Shown here in pieces: positions 1 to 9,148 of a stretch of 64,000 nucleotides of DNA; positions within the stretch are counted from its first letter, which is position 1, and every line of letters begins with the position of its first letter. The stretch spans positions 1 through 64,000 of the forward strand of contig JAFEEF010000036.1 in NCBI GenBank assembly GCA_018241265.1, in the 5' to 3' direction. A program made the translations under genes and the position numbers. Source of the stretch: Pseudomonadota bacterium (GTDB lineage Bacteria > Pseudomonadota > Gammaproteobacteria > Burkholderiales > Burkholderiaceae_C). The notes under the pieces are model-generated. The model did no database searches and was not told the DNA's origin. It worked only from the letters and a program-made list of their open reading frames with translations.

Positions 1-444
1 CGTGACCGACGAGGCGATGTCGTCCACCAGGGCGGCACAGCCCTCGGCGTCCATGGCCTTGCCCATGCGCGCCTCGGTGAACAGCGACATCACGGCGCGG
101 CGGGACTGCTTGATCAATGCGCCGGCGCGCTCGAGCTCCTCGCGCAGTTCGGCGCGACCGGCCGGTGTCGCCTCGGGCTTGGCGGCCGGGCGCGGCATCG
201 GTACCGTCTCGACCTTGGGCGTGTCCAACGGTCGCGCCTCGGGTTCCGCGGCCGCCTCGACATCCAGACCTTTGGACGCGTCGATCCAGCATTCGGCGAC
301 GCCGCTCGAACGCAGCTTCTCGAGGTCGGCGGGATCGCGCAGGACGAACTTGGTCTTCCAGAACGGATGGTCGAGCCACGAGCCGCACAGCTCGTGCAGG
401 TGCATGCCCAACCGCAGATCCGATACGCTGATTTTCTTGAGCAT
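1..444 (-). CDS. HD-GYP domain c-di-GMP phosphodiesterase, N-terminal part (partial)
   Basis: The gene runs off the left edge; only the first 148 residues are visible. They begin MLKKISVSDLRLGMHLHELC and match the DUF3391 domain that precedes HD-GYP domains in many proteobacterial cyclic-di-GMP phosphodiesterases. An Ala/Pro/Glu-rich linker follows (residues about 70-105), and then a helical stretch leading toward the HD-GYP domain, which lies outside the window. The HD-GYP assignment therefore rests on the N-terminal domain and linker style, not on visible catalytic residues. The start lies 9 bases after the chemoreceptor stop, so the two are probably co-transcribed, linking c-di-GMP turnover with chemotaxis. 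Confidence 0.75.
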   Translation of the reverse strand, partial: MLKKISVSDLRLGMHLHELCGSWLDHPFWKTKFVLRDPADLEKLRSSGVAECWIDASKGLDVEAAAEPEARPLDTPKVETVPMPRPAAKPEATPAGRAELREELERAGALIKQSRRAVMSLFTEARMGKAMDAEGCAALVDDIASSVT

Positions 445-453
445 GCTCACCCG

Positions 454-2211
454 TCAGAACGTCTCCCAACTGGTGGTCCCATTGGCCATCCTTTGCGACG
501 TTTCGGGCTCGGCCGCCTGCGAAGACGCAAGCGCCGCCGGTGTGGCCGCCGCAGCCTTCAATCGCATCACGTTGGTCGCCCGATGCGGCCCCCGCCGGTC
601 GGCGCCGGTCCATGCCGCGGCCGGCTCCGCCGGCGCCGATGCGGCACCGGCTCGAGCTCCCGCCTCGACCTTGAACACCGCGACACCCGCCAGGAGCTGC
701 TGCGCCTGGTGCTTGAGGCTCTCTGCCGCCGCGGCGCTCTCCTCGACGAGCGCTGCGTTCTGCTGGGTCGCCTGGTCCATCTGGCTCACCGCCTCGCCGA
801 TCTGCGCCACACCCGCGCTCTGCTCGACGGACGCGGCACTGATCTCGCCCATGATGTCGGTCACGCGCTTGATCGACCCGACCACCTCCGTCATCGTGGC
901 ACCGGCCTGGTCGACCAGCGCCGTGCCCCGCTCGACACGCTCGACGCTTGCCGAGATGAGCGACTTGATCTCCTTGGCGGCTTCGGCACTGCGCTGGGCG
1001 AGGCTCCGGACCTCGGATGCCACCACGGCGAATCCGCGGCCCTGCTCGCCGGCGCGCGCAGCCTCCACCGCGGCGTTGAGCGCAAGGATGTTGGTCTGGA
1101 AGGCGATGCCGTCGATCACGCTGATGATGTCGGCAATCCTCCTGGAGCTGTCGTTGATGTCCTTCATCGTCTCGACCACCTGACCGACGACCTCGCCTCC
1201 CCGGACGGCGACCGTGCTGGCGCCCAGGGCCAGCTGGTTGGCCTGCTTGGCGTTGTCGGCGTTCTGCCGGACGGTCGAGCCCAGCTCTTCCATCGATGCG
1301 GCCGTCTCCTCGAGCGCGCTGGCCTGTTCCTCGGTGCGGCCCGACAGATCGCTGTTGCCTTGTGCGATCTCGGCGCTGGCCGTCGAGACACTTTCGACCC
1401 CGGTCCGGACGGTCTGCACGATCTCGCGCAGGCTGGTGCGCATGCTTTCCATGGCTGCCATGACGCTGCCGGCGACTTGGGAGTGGACGCCCGCGCCGGT
1501 AAGGTCACCTGTCGCGATGCGACTCGCCACGGCCGCCAGATGATCCGGTTCTGCGCCGAGTTGCCGGAGCAGTTTGCGAATGACCGCTGCTGCGCCCAAG
1601 GCGCTGACGAGGAAAGCCGCGACGCCGATGCCGAGCATGGTCGTCAGGGCGTGCCGATTGGAAGCCACCGAGCTGTCGAAGGTTTCCTTGGCCACGCGCA
1701 CTTGCAGATCAATCAGCTTTTGCAATGCATCTTGCGCAGCCGAATAGAGCGGACTGATCTTGTTGTCGACTACGCTGAATGCATCGTCGTGTCGATTCTC
1801 TCTCAGCGCCTTGGCGGCCTCATCGAGCCCCTCGTCGACGTATCGCTCCATCGCGGGCTCGAAATCTCGCGCAAGGGCTTGTTCCTCCGGCGTCAGGTAG
1901 GTGGCCTTGTAAGCCTTCCATTGATCACTCGACAACTTCCGGCCTTTGTCGAATTCGATCAGCCATTTCTCCGTGCGCGCTGCGTCCTTGTGCTGCGCGG
2001 CATCCACCAGGATGATCCGGTCCCTCGCCGCGAGGTACCTGATGTCGGACAGTTGCTCCAGGGCTACCGTGCGATCCTCATACATGGTGCGCAGCGCTTC
2101 ATTCGAACTCGACAAGGATCGGTAAGCGAAGACCACGATGGCCGACAGCATGAGCAGGCTGACACCGACTATGAAGGTGAAGCGCTGGGCAATGGTTGTA
2201 GGTAAGCGCAT
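454..2211 (-). CDS. Methyl-accepting chemotaxis protein with CheR-docking tail
   Basis: This is a transmembrane chemoreceptor of about 585 residues. It has an N-terminal TM segment (residues about 10-30), a helical periplasmic domain of about 160 residues typical of four-helix-bundle sensors, a second TM near residue 195-215, a HAMP-like linker, and a long cytoplasmic signalling coiled coil. The hairpin tip has the conserved [20 protein letters not shown] signature. The protein ends in SWETF, which closely resembles the NWETF pentapeptide that tethers CheR and CheB to high-abundance receptors. I chose the second of two nearby ATGs, because a GGAGG sits 7 bases before it but only 1 base before the first ATG (2217). 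The gene lies between a small unknown gene and the HD-GYP gene in one operon. The ligand cannot be told from sequence. Confidence 0.93.
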   Translation of the reverse strand: MRLPTTIAQRFTFIVGVSLLMLSAIVVFAYRSLSSSNEALRTMYEDRTVALEQLSDIRYLAARDRIILVDAAQHKDAARTEKWLIEFDKGRKLSSDQWKAYKATYLTPEEQALARDFEPAMERYVDEGLDEAAKALRENRHDDAFSVVDNKISPLYSAAQDALQKLIDLQVRVAKETFDSSVASNRHALTTMLGIGVAAFLVSALGAAAVIRKLLRQLGAEPDHLAAVASRIATGDLTGAGVHSQVAGSVMAAMESMRTSLREIVQTVRTGVESVSTASAEIAQGNSDLSGRTEEQASALEETAASMEELGSTVRQNADNAKQANQLALGASTVAVRGGEVVGQVVETMKDINDSSRRIADIISVIDGIAFQTNILALNAAVEAARAGEQGRGFAVVASEVRSLAQRSAEAAKEIKSLISASVERVERGTALVDQAGATMTEVVGSIKRVTDIMGEISAASVEQSAGVAQIGEAVSQMDQATQQNAALVEESAAAAESLKHQAQQLLAGVAVFKVEAGARAGAASAPAEPAAAWTGADRRGPHRATNVMRLKAAAATPAALASSQAAEPETSQRMANGTTSWETF

Positions 2212-2228
2212 GAACATGCCTCCGTGTT

Positions 2229-2492
2229 TCAGGTGGACTCGTCAATCGAAGGGGGCAGAGCCTGCAGGCAATGCACTGCCTCGTCCGGCGGGAACCCCTG
2301 GGCGTACAGCGCCTCCGCGTGCGCGCGCAACGGCCCCGCCAGGCGGCGCCCTTGGCCGAGCATGGTGCCGATCGTCGCGAGGTACGCCCGCCGCGTGGAG
2401 CGGGCGGGCGAGGCGACCGATGTCACGTCGTCTCCCCGATGTGGAAGGAAACGGACGACAAGCGATGGTGGCTGAACGCGCCTAGTCTTCAT
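2229..2492 (-). CDS. Small hypothetical protein upstream of the chemoreceptor
   Basis: This is an 87-residue protein beginning [20 protein letters not shown], with no signal peptide or membrane segment. I do not recognise the family. It is rich in Arg and Ala, and its C-terminal half looks like two or three amphipathic helices. The ATG at 2492 is preceded by a GAAGAA purine run. A longer reading frame extends upstream to 2711 but its extra residues look non-coding. The gene ends 17 bases before the preferred receptor start, so it is probably the first gene of the receptor/HD-GYP operon. Confidence 0.5.
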   Translation of the reverse strand: MKTRRVQPPSLVVRFLPHRGDDVTSVASPARSTRRAYLATIGTMLGQGRRLAGPLRAHAEALYAQGFPPDEAVHCLQALPPSIDEST

Positions 2493-2770
2493 GTGTTCTT
2501 CTTCGAAGTGGTTGCGTCGAGGCGGATGGCAGCCGGTCGCCTCGAGGGGCATGACCGGGACAAGGCGTTCTCGGCGTACGAGTCGGTTTCTTGATGCATT
2601 TCTCGGTTCGATCGCGAACAAATTCGCGCACTTTGCAGCGGACACGCTCTGCGCAAACTTGTTCGTCGGTCGCAAGAAATGAACCCTGCCCACGTCGTTT
2701 CTTCTCCGCACGCGGCCGCGCCCGCGTGGTCGAATACGGATTCGCCTCTTGCCCGGAAAGGACCGTTTCA

Positions 2771-3460
2771 GTGCTGCCGAAGTCGCTAGCCCTCGTCGAC
2801 GACGACCACGAGTACGGGGACTTCCTGTGCCGCCATCTCCGCGAGCTGGGGGTCGAGGTCGAGCTCTTCACCGACAGCGTGCAACTGCTCGCATCCACCG
2901 ATGCCTTCGACTTCGCCTTCTACGTGGTCGATCTGATGCTGCCCGGGATCGACGGAGCCAACCTGATCAAGGTGCTGCGCCAGCGCACGAATGTCGGCGT
3001 GCTGGTGGTCTCCGGCCGCCCGGATCCCGACGCCTTCTCGCAGGTGGTGGCCGCCGGCGCGGACATGTACCTCGCCAAGCCCGTGCATTTCGAGCAGGTC
3101 GTGGCGGCGGTCAAGGCGATCCACCGGCGCACGGTGGGCGCATCCGCGGCCTCGAACACCTGGACCCTGGACCGGCGCGCCTCCCAGCTGATCGCGCCCG
3201 ATGGCGTTCGTGTCGACCTGGGCGTGGCGGACCTCGCCATCATCGAGTCGTTCGTCGCTGCCAATGGAGCGGTGGTCGAGCGTGACGAGCTGCGCCGGCG
3301 CATCGGGCGCGACGCACCCGAGCAGAATGCCCCGGACGGCGTGACGGCCACGATCTACCGCCTGCGCCGGCGCGTCGAACGAGGGACGCCGCTCGCGATG
3401 CCCTTGCAGTCGAAGTCGCGCGTCGGATACGAGTTCCGCGCGCCCCTGAAGGCGATCTGA
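2771..3460 (+). CDS. OmpR-family two-component response regulator
   Basis: This 229-residue protein has a receiver domain (residues about 5-120) and a C-terminal winged-helix DNA-binding domain (about 135-225). The acidic pair D10/D11 (within VDDDHE), the phospho-acceptor D54 (VVDLMLPG) and the lysine in YLAKPVHF are all present, so the receiver should be functional. The GTG at 2771 is chosen because AAGGA lies 8 bases upstream and the receiver starts directly after it; the open frame continues upstream to 2591 but that part has no homology pattern. It faces the histidine kinase across a 27-base convergent gap, so the two may be partners although they are not in one operon. The target genes are unknown. 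Confidence 0.9.
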   Translation: MLPKSLALVDDDHEYGDFLCRHLRELGVEVELFTDSVQLLASTDAFDFAFYVVDLMLPGIDGANLIKVLRQRTNVGVLVVSGRPDPDAFSQVVAAGADMYLAKPVHFEQVVAAVKAIHRRTVGASAASNTWTLDRRASQLIAPDGVRVDLGVADLAIIESFVAANGAVVERDELRRRIGRDAPEQNAPDGVTATIYRLRRRVERGTPLAMPLQSKSRVGYEFRAPLKAI

Positions 3461-3467
3461 GCGATCG

Positions 3468-3483
3468 GGGCGGCCTGCCGCCC
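3468..3483. terminator. Hairpin between convergent regulator and kinase genes
   Basis: GGGCGG-CCTG-CCGCCC forms a perfect 6-base-pair stem in the 27-base gap between two convergent stops. There is no clear T-tract on either side, so it is a weak bidirectional terminator candidate. Confidence 0.35.
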
Positions 3484-3487
3484 GCTG

Positions 3488-4612
3488 CTACGTTTGGTCG
3501 AGCACCAGGCGTACGGTGAATTCGCCGGGCGAATTGGAGGCGACCATGGCAAGCCCGCCATGCAGCTCCATCACCCTGCGAACGATGTACAGGCCCAGGC
3601 CCTGCCTGGATAGCCGGTCGGCTCCCCGACCATGGGCCCCGCGCTCGAACAGCCGGGGCACGAAATCCGCCTCGACCCCCTGCCCCTGGTCGACCACATC
3701 GATGAGCAGCGCGAGCGGGTCGTCGCTGTCGGCCAGCCGGATGGTGACCGAAGTGCCCTTGGGGCCATGCCTGAGTGCATTGCTCAGCACGTTGCGCAAC
3801 GCCAATCGCATCAGGCCGAGATCCATCGATGCGGTCCGCACGGCCGAACGCTGATCGGTCACGATGCGCGATCGATCGCCGACGGGCAGGTCGGCGACCA
3901 CCAGGGCGATCAGGAGGTTGACGTCCACGTCCTGGCGTTCGATCGGATCGGCGCGCGCCAGCAACGACGCGACGGCGAGGGTGTTGTCCAGGCGCGATGC
4001 CACCTGACCGAGCACCAACTCGGCGCTGGCCAGCGGCTCCGCGGCCAACGCATCGGTCGCCGCCAGGGCGCTCGCGGCCCCCTGCAACGCTGCCATGGCG
4101 TTGTTCAGGGGCTGCCGCACTTCATGCGCGAGGACGTGGAGCATCTCGCTGCGCTCGCCGAGCAGTTCGCCGAGCTTCACGGCATCCGCCTCGACCTGCG
4201 CACGCAGCGCGCGTTCGCGCGCCAGCGCGGATTCGACTTCCCGGAGCTGGGTGACCTCGGTCACCTGCACGAAGAATCCGAGCACCTCGCCGTCGACCAC
4301 TTCCGGAATGTAGGTCGCGAGGCTGTGTCTCCGGACACCGTCCGGCCCCGGCACGATGCGCTCGAACACCTGCTGCTCACCACCCAGTGCGCCCCGGATG
4401 TAGGGCTCGTTCATCGCGAACAGATCGGGCCCCAGCAGATCGCGGATCGAAGTGCCGACCAGCGCTTCGGGATTGACGCCGAACCAATACTCATAGGCGC
4501 GGTTCGCGTAGCGGCAGAGCAGATCCCTGTCCCAATAGGCCAGCATCGACGGCACGCGGTCGACGAGGACGCGCATGTAGTAGTCGGACGACGGGGCCGG
4601 GGCGGCTGGCAT
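3488..4612 (-). CDS. PAS-domain sensor histidine kinase
   Basis: This 374-residue kinase is predicted to be cytosolic. It has an N-terminal PAS domain (residues about 12-125, with the YWDRDLLCRYANRAYEYWFG pattern), a short coiled coil, a HisKA helix with the H-box LAHEVRQPLNN, and a HATPase_c domain with the N-box NVLSNALRHG, G1 box DQGQGV and G2 box GLGLYIV. All catalytic motifs are intact and no TM segment is seen, so it probably senses a cytoplasmic cue through PAS. The start at 4612 begins at the PAS-proximal Met; an in-frame ATG at 4717 would add 35 low-complexity residues and is less likely. It is convergent with the OmpR-type regulator, its most likely partner. Confidence 0.88.
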   Translation of the reverse strand: MPAAPAPSSDYYMRVLVDRVPSMLAYWDRDLLCRYANRAYEYWFGVNPEALVGTSIRDLLGPDLFAMNEPYIRGALGGEQQVFERIVPGPDGVRRHSLATYIPEVVDGEVLGFFVQVTEVTQLREVESALARERALRAQVEADAVKLGELLGERSEMLHVLAHEVRQPLNNAMAALQGAASALAATDALAAEPLASAELVLGQVASRLDNTLAVASLLARADPIERQDVDVNLLIALVVADLPVGDRSRIVTDQRSAVRTASMDLGLMRLALRNVLSNALRHGPKGTSVTIRLADSDDPLALLIDVVDQGQGVEADFVPRLFERGAHGRGADRLSRQGLGLYIVRRVMELHGGLAMVASNSPGEFTVRLVLDQT

Positions 4613-4734
4613 CGAGTGCGGCGTTCGAGGATGGTCGGGAAGGATTGTCGCGGAACTCGCGCGGCCTCCTGGTCGTGCCCAACCCCGACCGCCCCCTGCC
4701 CCACTGAGCAGAGCCAAGGAATGTCCCCACGTGT

Positions 4735-4748
4735 TTGATGGATGTCAA
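4735..4748. promoter_or_regulatory. FNR/DNR-type activator box upstream of NO reductase
   Basis: TTGAT-GGAT-GTCAA matches the FNR/ANR/DNR consensus TTGAT-N4-ATCAA with one mismatch. Its centre lies 41.5 bases before the start site expected from the -10 hexamer TACAAT at 4771-4776, the classic class II position. It should give activation under low oxygen or NO. Confidence 0.7.
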
Positions 4749-4770
4749 ACAAGCGCAGAGACGCAGTTCC

Positions 4771-4798
4771 TACAATACATGCATCAAAAATACACCTT
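4771..4798 (+). promoter_or_regulatory. -10 hexamer and NsrR-like operator of the NO reductase gene
   Basis: TACAAT (4771-4776) is a good -10 element. The next 23 bases (4776-4798), read on the minus strand, follow the NsrR pattern AANATGCATTT-n-AAATGCATNTT with an 11-1-11 layout: the first half is AAGGTGTATTT and the second TGATGCATGTA, about 15 of 20 informative positions. It overlaps the -10 end and the predicted start site, where a repressor would block transcription. The nsrR gene lies just downstream of the NO reductase gene. Confidence 0.55.
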
Positions 4799-4851
4799 TA
4801 ATGACCTGAGCGGCGCTCGACCGCAACTCACTGCAACCAACAAGGAAGCAT

Positions 4852-7128
4852 ATGAAAGCCACCATCAGGCTCTGGCGCTGGCTGGGCCTCATCTTCGTCC
4901 TGTCGTTCGGGGCCCTCGGGTACCTGGGCTGGCAGATCTACCTCGCCGCACCGCCCATCCCGAAGCAGGTCGTCTCGACCGAGGGTGACGTGCTCTTCAC
5001 GGGCGAGCAGATCCAGCTGGGTCAACAGGCCTGGATGGCGGCCGGCGGGCAACAGCTCGGCACGGTCTGGGGCCACGGAGCGTACGTCGCGCCCGACTGG
5101 TCGGCCGACTGGCTGCATCGCGAGGCCGTGGCGCTGCACGCCATACGCACGGGTGCGCAGGAGCGCGGCGGCCGGGCCCTCGACGACGCCGACGAGGCGG
5201 CCGTCGAAGCGACCGTCCGCAACGAGATGCGCCGCAACACGTATGACGACCTCAGCGGCACGGTCAAGGTGTCGAAGGAGCGCGCACAAGCCATCCGCGA
5301 GGTCGCCAGCCACTATGACAGCCTGTTCGGCAGCGACCCGAAGCTGACGACACTGCGCGAGCAGTACGCCATGACCGACGGGCTCATTCCGCAGCAGGAA
5401 TACCGTCAAGCCCTGGCCGGCTTCTTCTTCTGGTCGGCATGGGCTGCCGCCACGGACCGTCCGGGCGAAGCCGGCCTCTCGTACACGAGCAACTGGCCCT
5501 ACGAGCCGCTCGTCGGCAACACCATGACGAGTTCGGCCGCCATGTGGTCGATGGTCAGCATCATCCTGCTCCTGGCGGGCATCGCGGCCATGCTGTGGCT
5601 CCACAAGGGCGAGCACGGCGAAGACGTTGCTGCGGTGCCCAAGGCCGACCCGCTGCTGGGCGCCAAGGCCACGCCGTCGATGAAGGCCACTCGCAAGTAC
5701 TTCTTCGTCGTCATAGGTCTGATGCTCCTCCAGATCTTCATGGGCGCCATCACCGCGCACTACGCGGTGGAAGGCCGGTCGTTCTTCGGCATCCCGCTGG
5801 CGCAGGTTCTGCCCTACACCATCAGCCGCACCGTGCACACGCAGATCGGCGTGTTCTGGATCGCGACTGCGTGGCTCGCGACGGGGCTCTATGTCGCCCC
5901 GCTCCTGTCGGGCAAGGAGCCGAAGTTGCAGAAGCTCGGCGTAGACGCGTTGTTCTGGGCGCTGCTCGTGGTCGTGCTGGGCTCCACCGTCACGGGCTGG
6001 ATCGGCTCGCTGGAGCACCAGACGCCCGACTTCAGCTTCTGGTTCGGCAACCAGGGCCTCGAATACACGAGCATGGGCCGCCTCTGGCAACTGCTGCTCT
6101 TCGCAGGCCTGCTGTTCTGGGTCTTCCTTCTCGGCCGTGCGCTCTGGCCCGCGCTGAAGAGGCCTTCGGAGACGCGCGGCCTCATCGCGATGGTGTTCCT
6201 GTCGGCCACCTGCATCGGCGGCTTCTACGCGACGTCCCTGGCCTGGGGCCAGCACACGCACTACTCGATGATCGAGTACTGGAGGTGGTGGCTGGTGCAC
6301 CTGTGGGTCGAAGGCTTCTTCGAAGTGTTCGCCACCGCCGTCGTCGCGCTCATCTTCACGAACCTCGGCCTGGTGCGCGCCGCATCCGCCAACCGTGCCA
6401 TCGTCGCGGAAACCATCGTGTTCCTGTTCGGCGGCATCCTCGGCACGCTGCACCACCTCTACTGGACGGGTACGCCGACTTCGGTCATCGCCGTCGGCGC
6501 CGTGTTCTCGGCTCTGGAGGTCGTTCCGCTGACGCTGTTGGGCCTGGAGGCGCTGCAGACGTACCGCAAGGCCAAGGACGTCGCCTGGCTAGGCGCGTAC
6601 AAGTGGGTCATCCTGTCGTTCGTGGCCGTGGCGTTCTGGAACACGGTGGGCGCGGGCCTCTTGGGCTTCACCATCAACCCGCCGGCGTCGCTGTACTACG
6701 TGCAAGGCCTGAACCTGACGGCCGCGCACGGTCACGCCGCGCTCTTCGGGGTCTACGGCATGCTCGGCATCGGACTCATGCTGTTCTGCCTGCGCGGGTT
6801 GTTCGACCGCGCGCTGCACGCCGACCGCTTGCTGAAGCCGGCGTTCTGGAGCTTGAACATCGGTCTGGCGATGATGGTGTTCCTGTCGCTGCTGCCCGCC
6901 GGCATCTACCAGGCCTACGAGGCCATCTCGAAGGGCCTGTGGTACGCCCGCTCGCCGGAAGTCATCCATTCGAAGCTGATGGAGACGCTCGTGTGGCTGC
7001 GCGTGCCCGGCGACATCGTCTTTGCCGCCGGCAGCCTGTTCCTCGGCGTGTATGCGCTCTACCTGCTGCGTCGGCCGTCGACTCGACAAGTTCCGATGGG
7101 CGCCATCCCGGCGGTGGCCAAGCGCTGA
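4852..7128 (+). CDS. norB: Quinol-dependent nitric oxide reductase (qNOR)
   Basis: This single-subunit qNOR reduces 2 NO to N2O with electrons from quinol in the inner membrane. Its 758 residues fit the family (about 760). The N-terminal region has one TM helix and a periplasmic domain that resembles NorC but carries no CxxCH, as expected for the quinol enzyme. The C-terminal haem-copper-type domain has about 12 TM helices. Visible active-site residues include H483 and E487 (LVHLWVEGFFE), H534/H535 (TLHHLYW) and the haem histidines H626/H628 (AHGHAALFG). AAGGA lies about 7 bases before the ATG. An FNR-type box and an NsrR-like operator precede it. nsrR follows 49 bases downstream. The gene gives NO detoxification or the NO step of denitrification. 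Confidence 0.97.
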   Translation: MKATIRLWRWLGLIFVLSFGALGYLGWQIYLAAPPIPKQVVSTEGDVLFTGEQIQLGQQAWMAAGGQQLGTVWGHGAYVAPDWSADWLHREAVALHAIRTGAQERGGRALDDADEAAVEATVRNEMRRNTYDDLSGTVKVSKERAQAIREVASHYDSLFGSDPKLTTLREQYAMTDGLIPQQEYRQALAGFFFWSAWAAATDRPGEAGLSYTSNWPYEPLVGNTMTSSAAMWSMVSIILLLAGIAAMLWLHKGEHGEDVAAVPKADPLLGAKATPSMKATRKYFFVVIGLMLLQIFMGAITAHYAVEGRSFFGIPLAQVLPYTISRTVHTQIGVFWIATAWLATGLYVAPLLSGKEPKLQKLGVDALFWALLVVVLGSTVTGWIGSLEHQTPDFSFWFGNQGLEYTSMGRLWQLLLFAGLLFWVFLLGRALWPALKRPSETRGLIAMVFLSATCIGGFYATSLAWGQHTHYSMIEYWRWWLVHLWVEGFFEVFATAVVALIFTNLGLVRAASANRAIVAETIVFLFGGILGTLHHLYWTGTPTSVIAVGAVFSALEVVPLTLLGLEALQTYRKAKDVAWLGAYKWVILSFVAVAFWNTVGAGLLGFTINPPASLYYVQGLNLTAAHGHAALFGVYGMLGIGLMLFCLRGLFDRALHADRLLKPAFWSLNIGLAMMVFLSLLPAGIYQAYEAISKGLWYARSPEVIHSKLMETLVWLRVPGDIVFAAGSLFLGVYALYLLRRPSTRQVPMGAIPAVAKR

Positions 7129-7177
7129 AGCGAGCGAGGGGGCCGGGGCCCGCCTCGCTGCGCCGGCTCCTCGAACC

Positions 7178-7630
7178 ATGAAACTCACCGCATTCACCGA
7201 CTACAGCCTGCGCGTGCTCATCTACCTGGCGGCACAGCCGGAGCGCCGGGCGACCATCGCCGAAATCAGCACGGCCTTCGACATCAACATCAACCACTTG
7301 ACCAAGGTCGTTCACCACCTCGGCAAGCGGGGATGGGTCGAGACGGTTCGCGGCAAGGGCGGTGGCCTCACGCTGGCCATGCCGGCCGGGGACATCTCCG
7401 TCGGCAGGGTCGTCCGCGACGCCGAGGGCGCCGCCGAGCCCGCCGAGTGCTTTGCCACCGAGCACAGCAGTTGCGCCATCGTGCAGCAGTGCCAGCTCAA
7501 AGGCGTCCTCGCCGAGGCGGTCGACGCGTTCTACGCCGTGCTCGACCGTCACACCCTCGCCGACATCACGCAGAACCGGGGAGCACTCTCCAAGGTCTTG
7601 CACTTTCATCGCCCGGCAGCCTCATCATGA
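7178..7630 (+). CDS. nsrR: NO-sensing Rrf2-family repressor NsrR
   Basis: This 150-residue Rrf2-type regulator starts MKLTAFTDYSLRVLIYLAAQ, the hallmark N-terminus of NsrR. A winged helix-turn-helix occupies about residues 1-80. Three cysteines in the region ECFATEHSSCAIVQQC (residues about 90-105) match the [Fe-S] cluster ligands that NO attacks to release DNA. It lies just after the NO reductase gene, whose promoter has an NsrR-like site, so it probably represses that gene until NO appears. Its stop overlaps the next ATG (ATGA), showing translational coupling to the DUF59 gene. Confidence 0.93.
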   Translation: MKLTAFTDYSLRVLIYLAAQPERRATIAEISTAFDININHLTKVVHHLGKRGWVETVRGKGGGLTLAMPAGDISVGRVVRDAEGAAEPAECFATEHSSCAIVQQCQLKGVLAEAVDAFYAVLDRHTLADITQNRGALSKVLHFHRPAASS

Positions 7631-7971
7631 CCTCGGACGACACCCCCTCCCCCTTCCCGTACTCCGGCCCGGAAGAGCTGAAGGCGCCCATCCTCGCGGC
7701 CTTGCATCGCGTGGTCGACCCCGAAGTTGCCATGACCATCGTCGACGTCGGCCTGGTCCACGGCGTGACCGTCACCCCGGAGCGCTTGCACGTGCTCATG
7801 ACGATGACGTCGGCCGCATGTCCCGTCACCGATGTCATCGTCGATGACGTCGGCACGGAGCTCGACAAGGTCGCCCCACCCGGCATGGCGGTCGACGTGG
7901 AGCTCGTCTGGGAGCCGCCCTGGACCGCAGAGCGGCTGAGCGCTCGCGCCAAGGCCTTCATGGGCTGGTAG
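7627..7971 (+). CDS. DUF59/MIP18-family metal-sulfur cluster assembly protein
   Basis: This 114-residue protein has the DUF59 pattern: the start ILAALHRVVDPEVAMTIVDV, a central beta-strand block, and the TSAACPVTD segment with the conserved cysteine. Relatives (SufT, PaaD, MIP18) help insert or mature Fe-S clusters. Its ATG overlaps the nsrR stop, so it is co-translated with a cluster-bearing NO sensor. This suggests, as inference, a role in rebuilding the NsrR cluster or other NO-damaged Fe-S centres. Confidence 0.85.
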   Translation: MTSDDTPSPFPYSGPEELKAPILAALHRVVDPEVAMTIVDVGLVHGVTVTPERLHVLMTMTSAACPVTDVIVDDVGTELDKVAPPGMAVDVELVWEPPWTAERLSARAKAFMGW

Positions 7972-7990
7972 GCCGTTCCGACGCACGGCG

Positions 7991-9148
7991 ATGAGAGCCA
8001 CGGCCACCACCGCACCGCAGCGACCCGTCGCCGGACGATTGGTCTTTGCCGCCGTGGCGATGACGTCCCTGGTCGCCGGCATCGCAGGCGGCCTGCTGCG
8101 AGCCGGGGTCGGCCTGCCCATCATTGGAAGCGGCAGCGCCTGGCCGAGCCGAGCCGTCGCAGGGCATGCCTTCCTGATGATTTGCACATTCATGGGCACC
8201 GTCATCGCTCTCGAGCGAGCCGCCGCCATGAAGCATAGGGCGACGTACGCCGGCCCGCTGGCATCCGGCACGGCGGGCATCTTGATGCTTGCCGGCGCGC
8301 AGTCGACCGCGGCGTGGCTGGTCGTGGCAGCGTCCCTGGCCTTCGTCGCGGTCAACGTCGCCGTCGTGCGGCGTCAGAACGCCGCCCACACGGTCCTGCT
8401 CCTGACCGGCGCGCTGGCCTGGCTGGCCGGCAGCGCTCTCTACGCCCTGGCCGCGCCGGCGGCAGCCGTCGTACCCTGGTGGTTCGCCTTCCTCGTGCTG
8501 ACGATAGCCGCGGAGCGGCTCGAGATGACGCGTCTGATGCGGCGTCGCCAGGGCGCCTCCCATGCGCTCTACGCCATCGTCGTCGCGCTGCTGCTGGGCG
8601 CGCTCTTCTCGGCCCTGTCCGACCTTTGGGGCGGTGTGCTGTACGGCAGTTCGCTCGTCGCACTCGCGGCGTGGCTCGTGACCTTCGACATCGCGAGGCG
8701 AACCGTGCGTGCGAGCGGCCTGAGCCGCTACATGGCGATATGCCTGCTGCTGGGCTACGCCTGGCTGCTGGTGTCCGGCATCGCCTGGGTGGCCGCGTCG
8801 TCGGGTCTGCCGTTTCGTGACGCGGCCCTGCACGGCCTGGCGCTCGGCTTCGTGTTCAGCATGATGCTCGGGCACGCGCCGGTCATTCTTCCGGCCATCG
8901 CGCGCGTCAAAGTGCTCTTCGGCGGCGCGTACTACCTGCCGCTGACCCTGCTGCATGCTTCGCTGATCGTGCGTCTCGCGATGGGGCGCCGCGACTACGC
9001 GAGCCTGGCCACGGGCGCCGCAGGAAACGCCCTGGCCCTTGCGGCCTTTGCCGCGACCGTCGGCGCCTCGGCGATTGCCTGGCGCATCAAGTACGCGAGA
9101 CCACCACATACGAAACATCATCGTCATGGCGCAACTTCTGAACATTGA
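7991..9148 (+). CDS. Polytopic membrane protein next to nnrS
   Basis: This 385-residue protein consists almost wholly of hydrophobic segments (about 11-12 TM helices). Histidines sit within or beside helices, as in AVAGHAFLMICTFMGTVIALE, DAALHGLALGFVF and MMLGHAPVILPAI. The layout resembles NnrS-type haem/copper membrane proteins, but I cannot assign it to that family firmly. Its 3' end overlaps nnrS by 23 bases, so the two are tightly coupled. I infer a role in NO metabolism or resistance, perhaps through bound haem. Confidence 0.7.
   Translation: MRATATTAPQRPVAGRLVFAAVAMTSLVAGIAGGLLRAGVGLPIIGSGSAWPSRAVAGHAFLMICTFMGTVIALERAAAMKHRATYAGPLASGTAGILMLAGAQSTAAWLVVAASLAFVAVNVAVVRRQNAAHTVLLLTGALAWLAGSALYALAAPAAAVVPWWFAFLVLTIAAERLEMTRLMRRRQGASHALYAIVVALLLGALFSALSDLWGGVLYGSSLVALAAWLVTFDIARRTVRASGLSRYMAICLLLGYAWLLVSGIAWVAASSGLPFRDAALHGLALGFVFSMMLGHAPVILPAIARVKVLFGGAYYLPLTLLHASLIVRLAMGRRDYASLATGAAGNALALAAFAATVGASAIAWRIKYARPPHTKHHRHGATSEH

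Noticed and set aside
4613-4717. N-terminal extension of the histidine kinase
   Set aside because: The 35 extra residues are Gly/Arg-rich and lack homology, and the PAS domain begins just after the Met at 4612.
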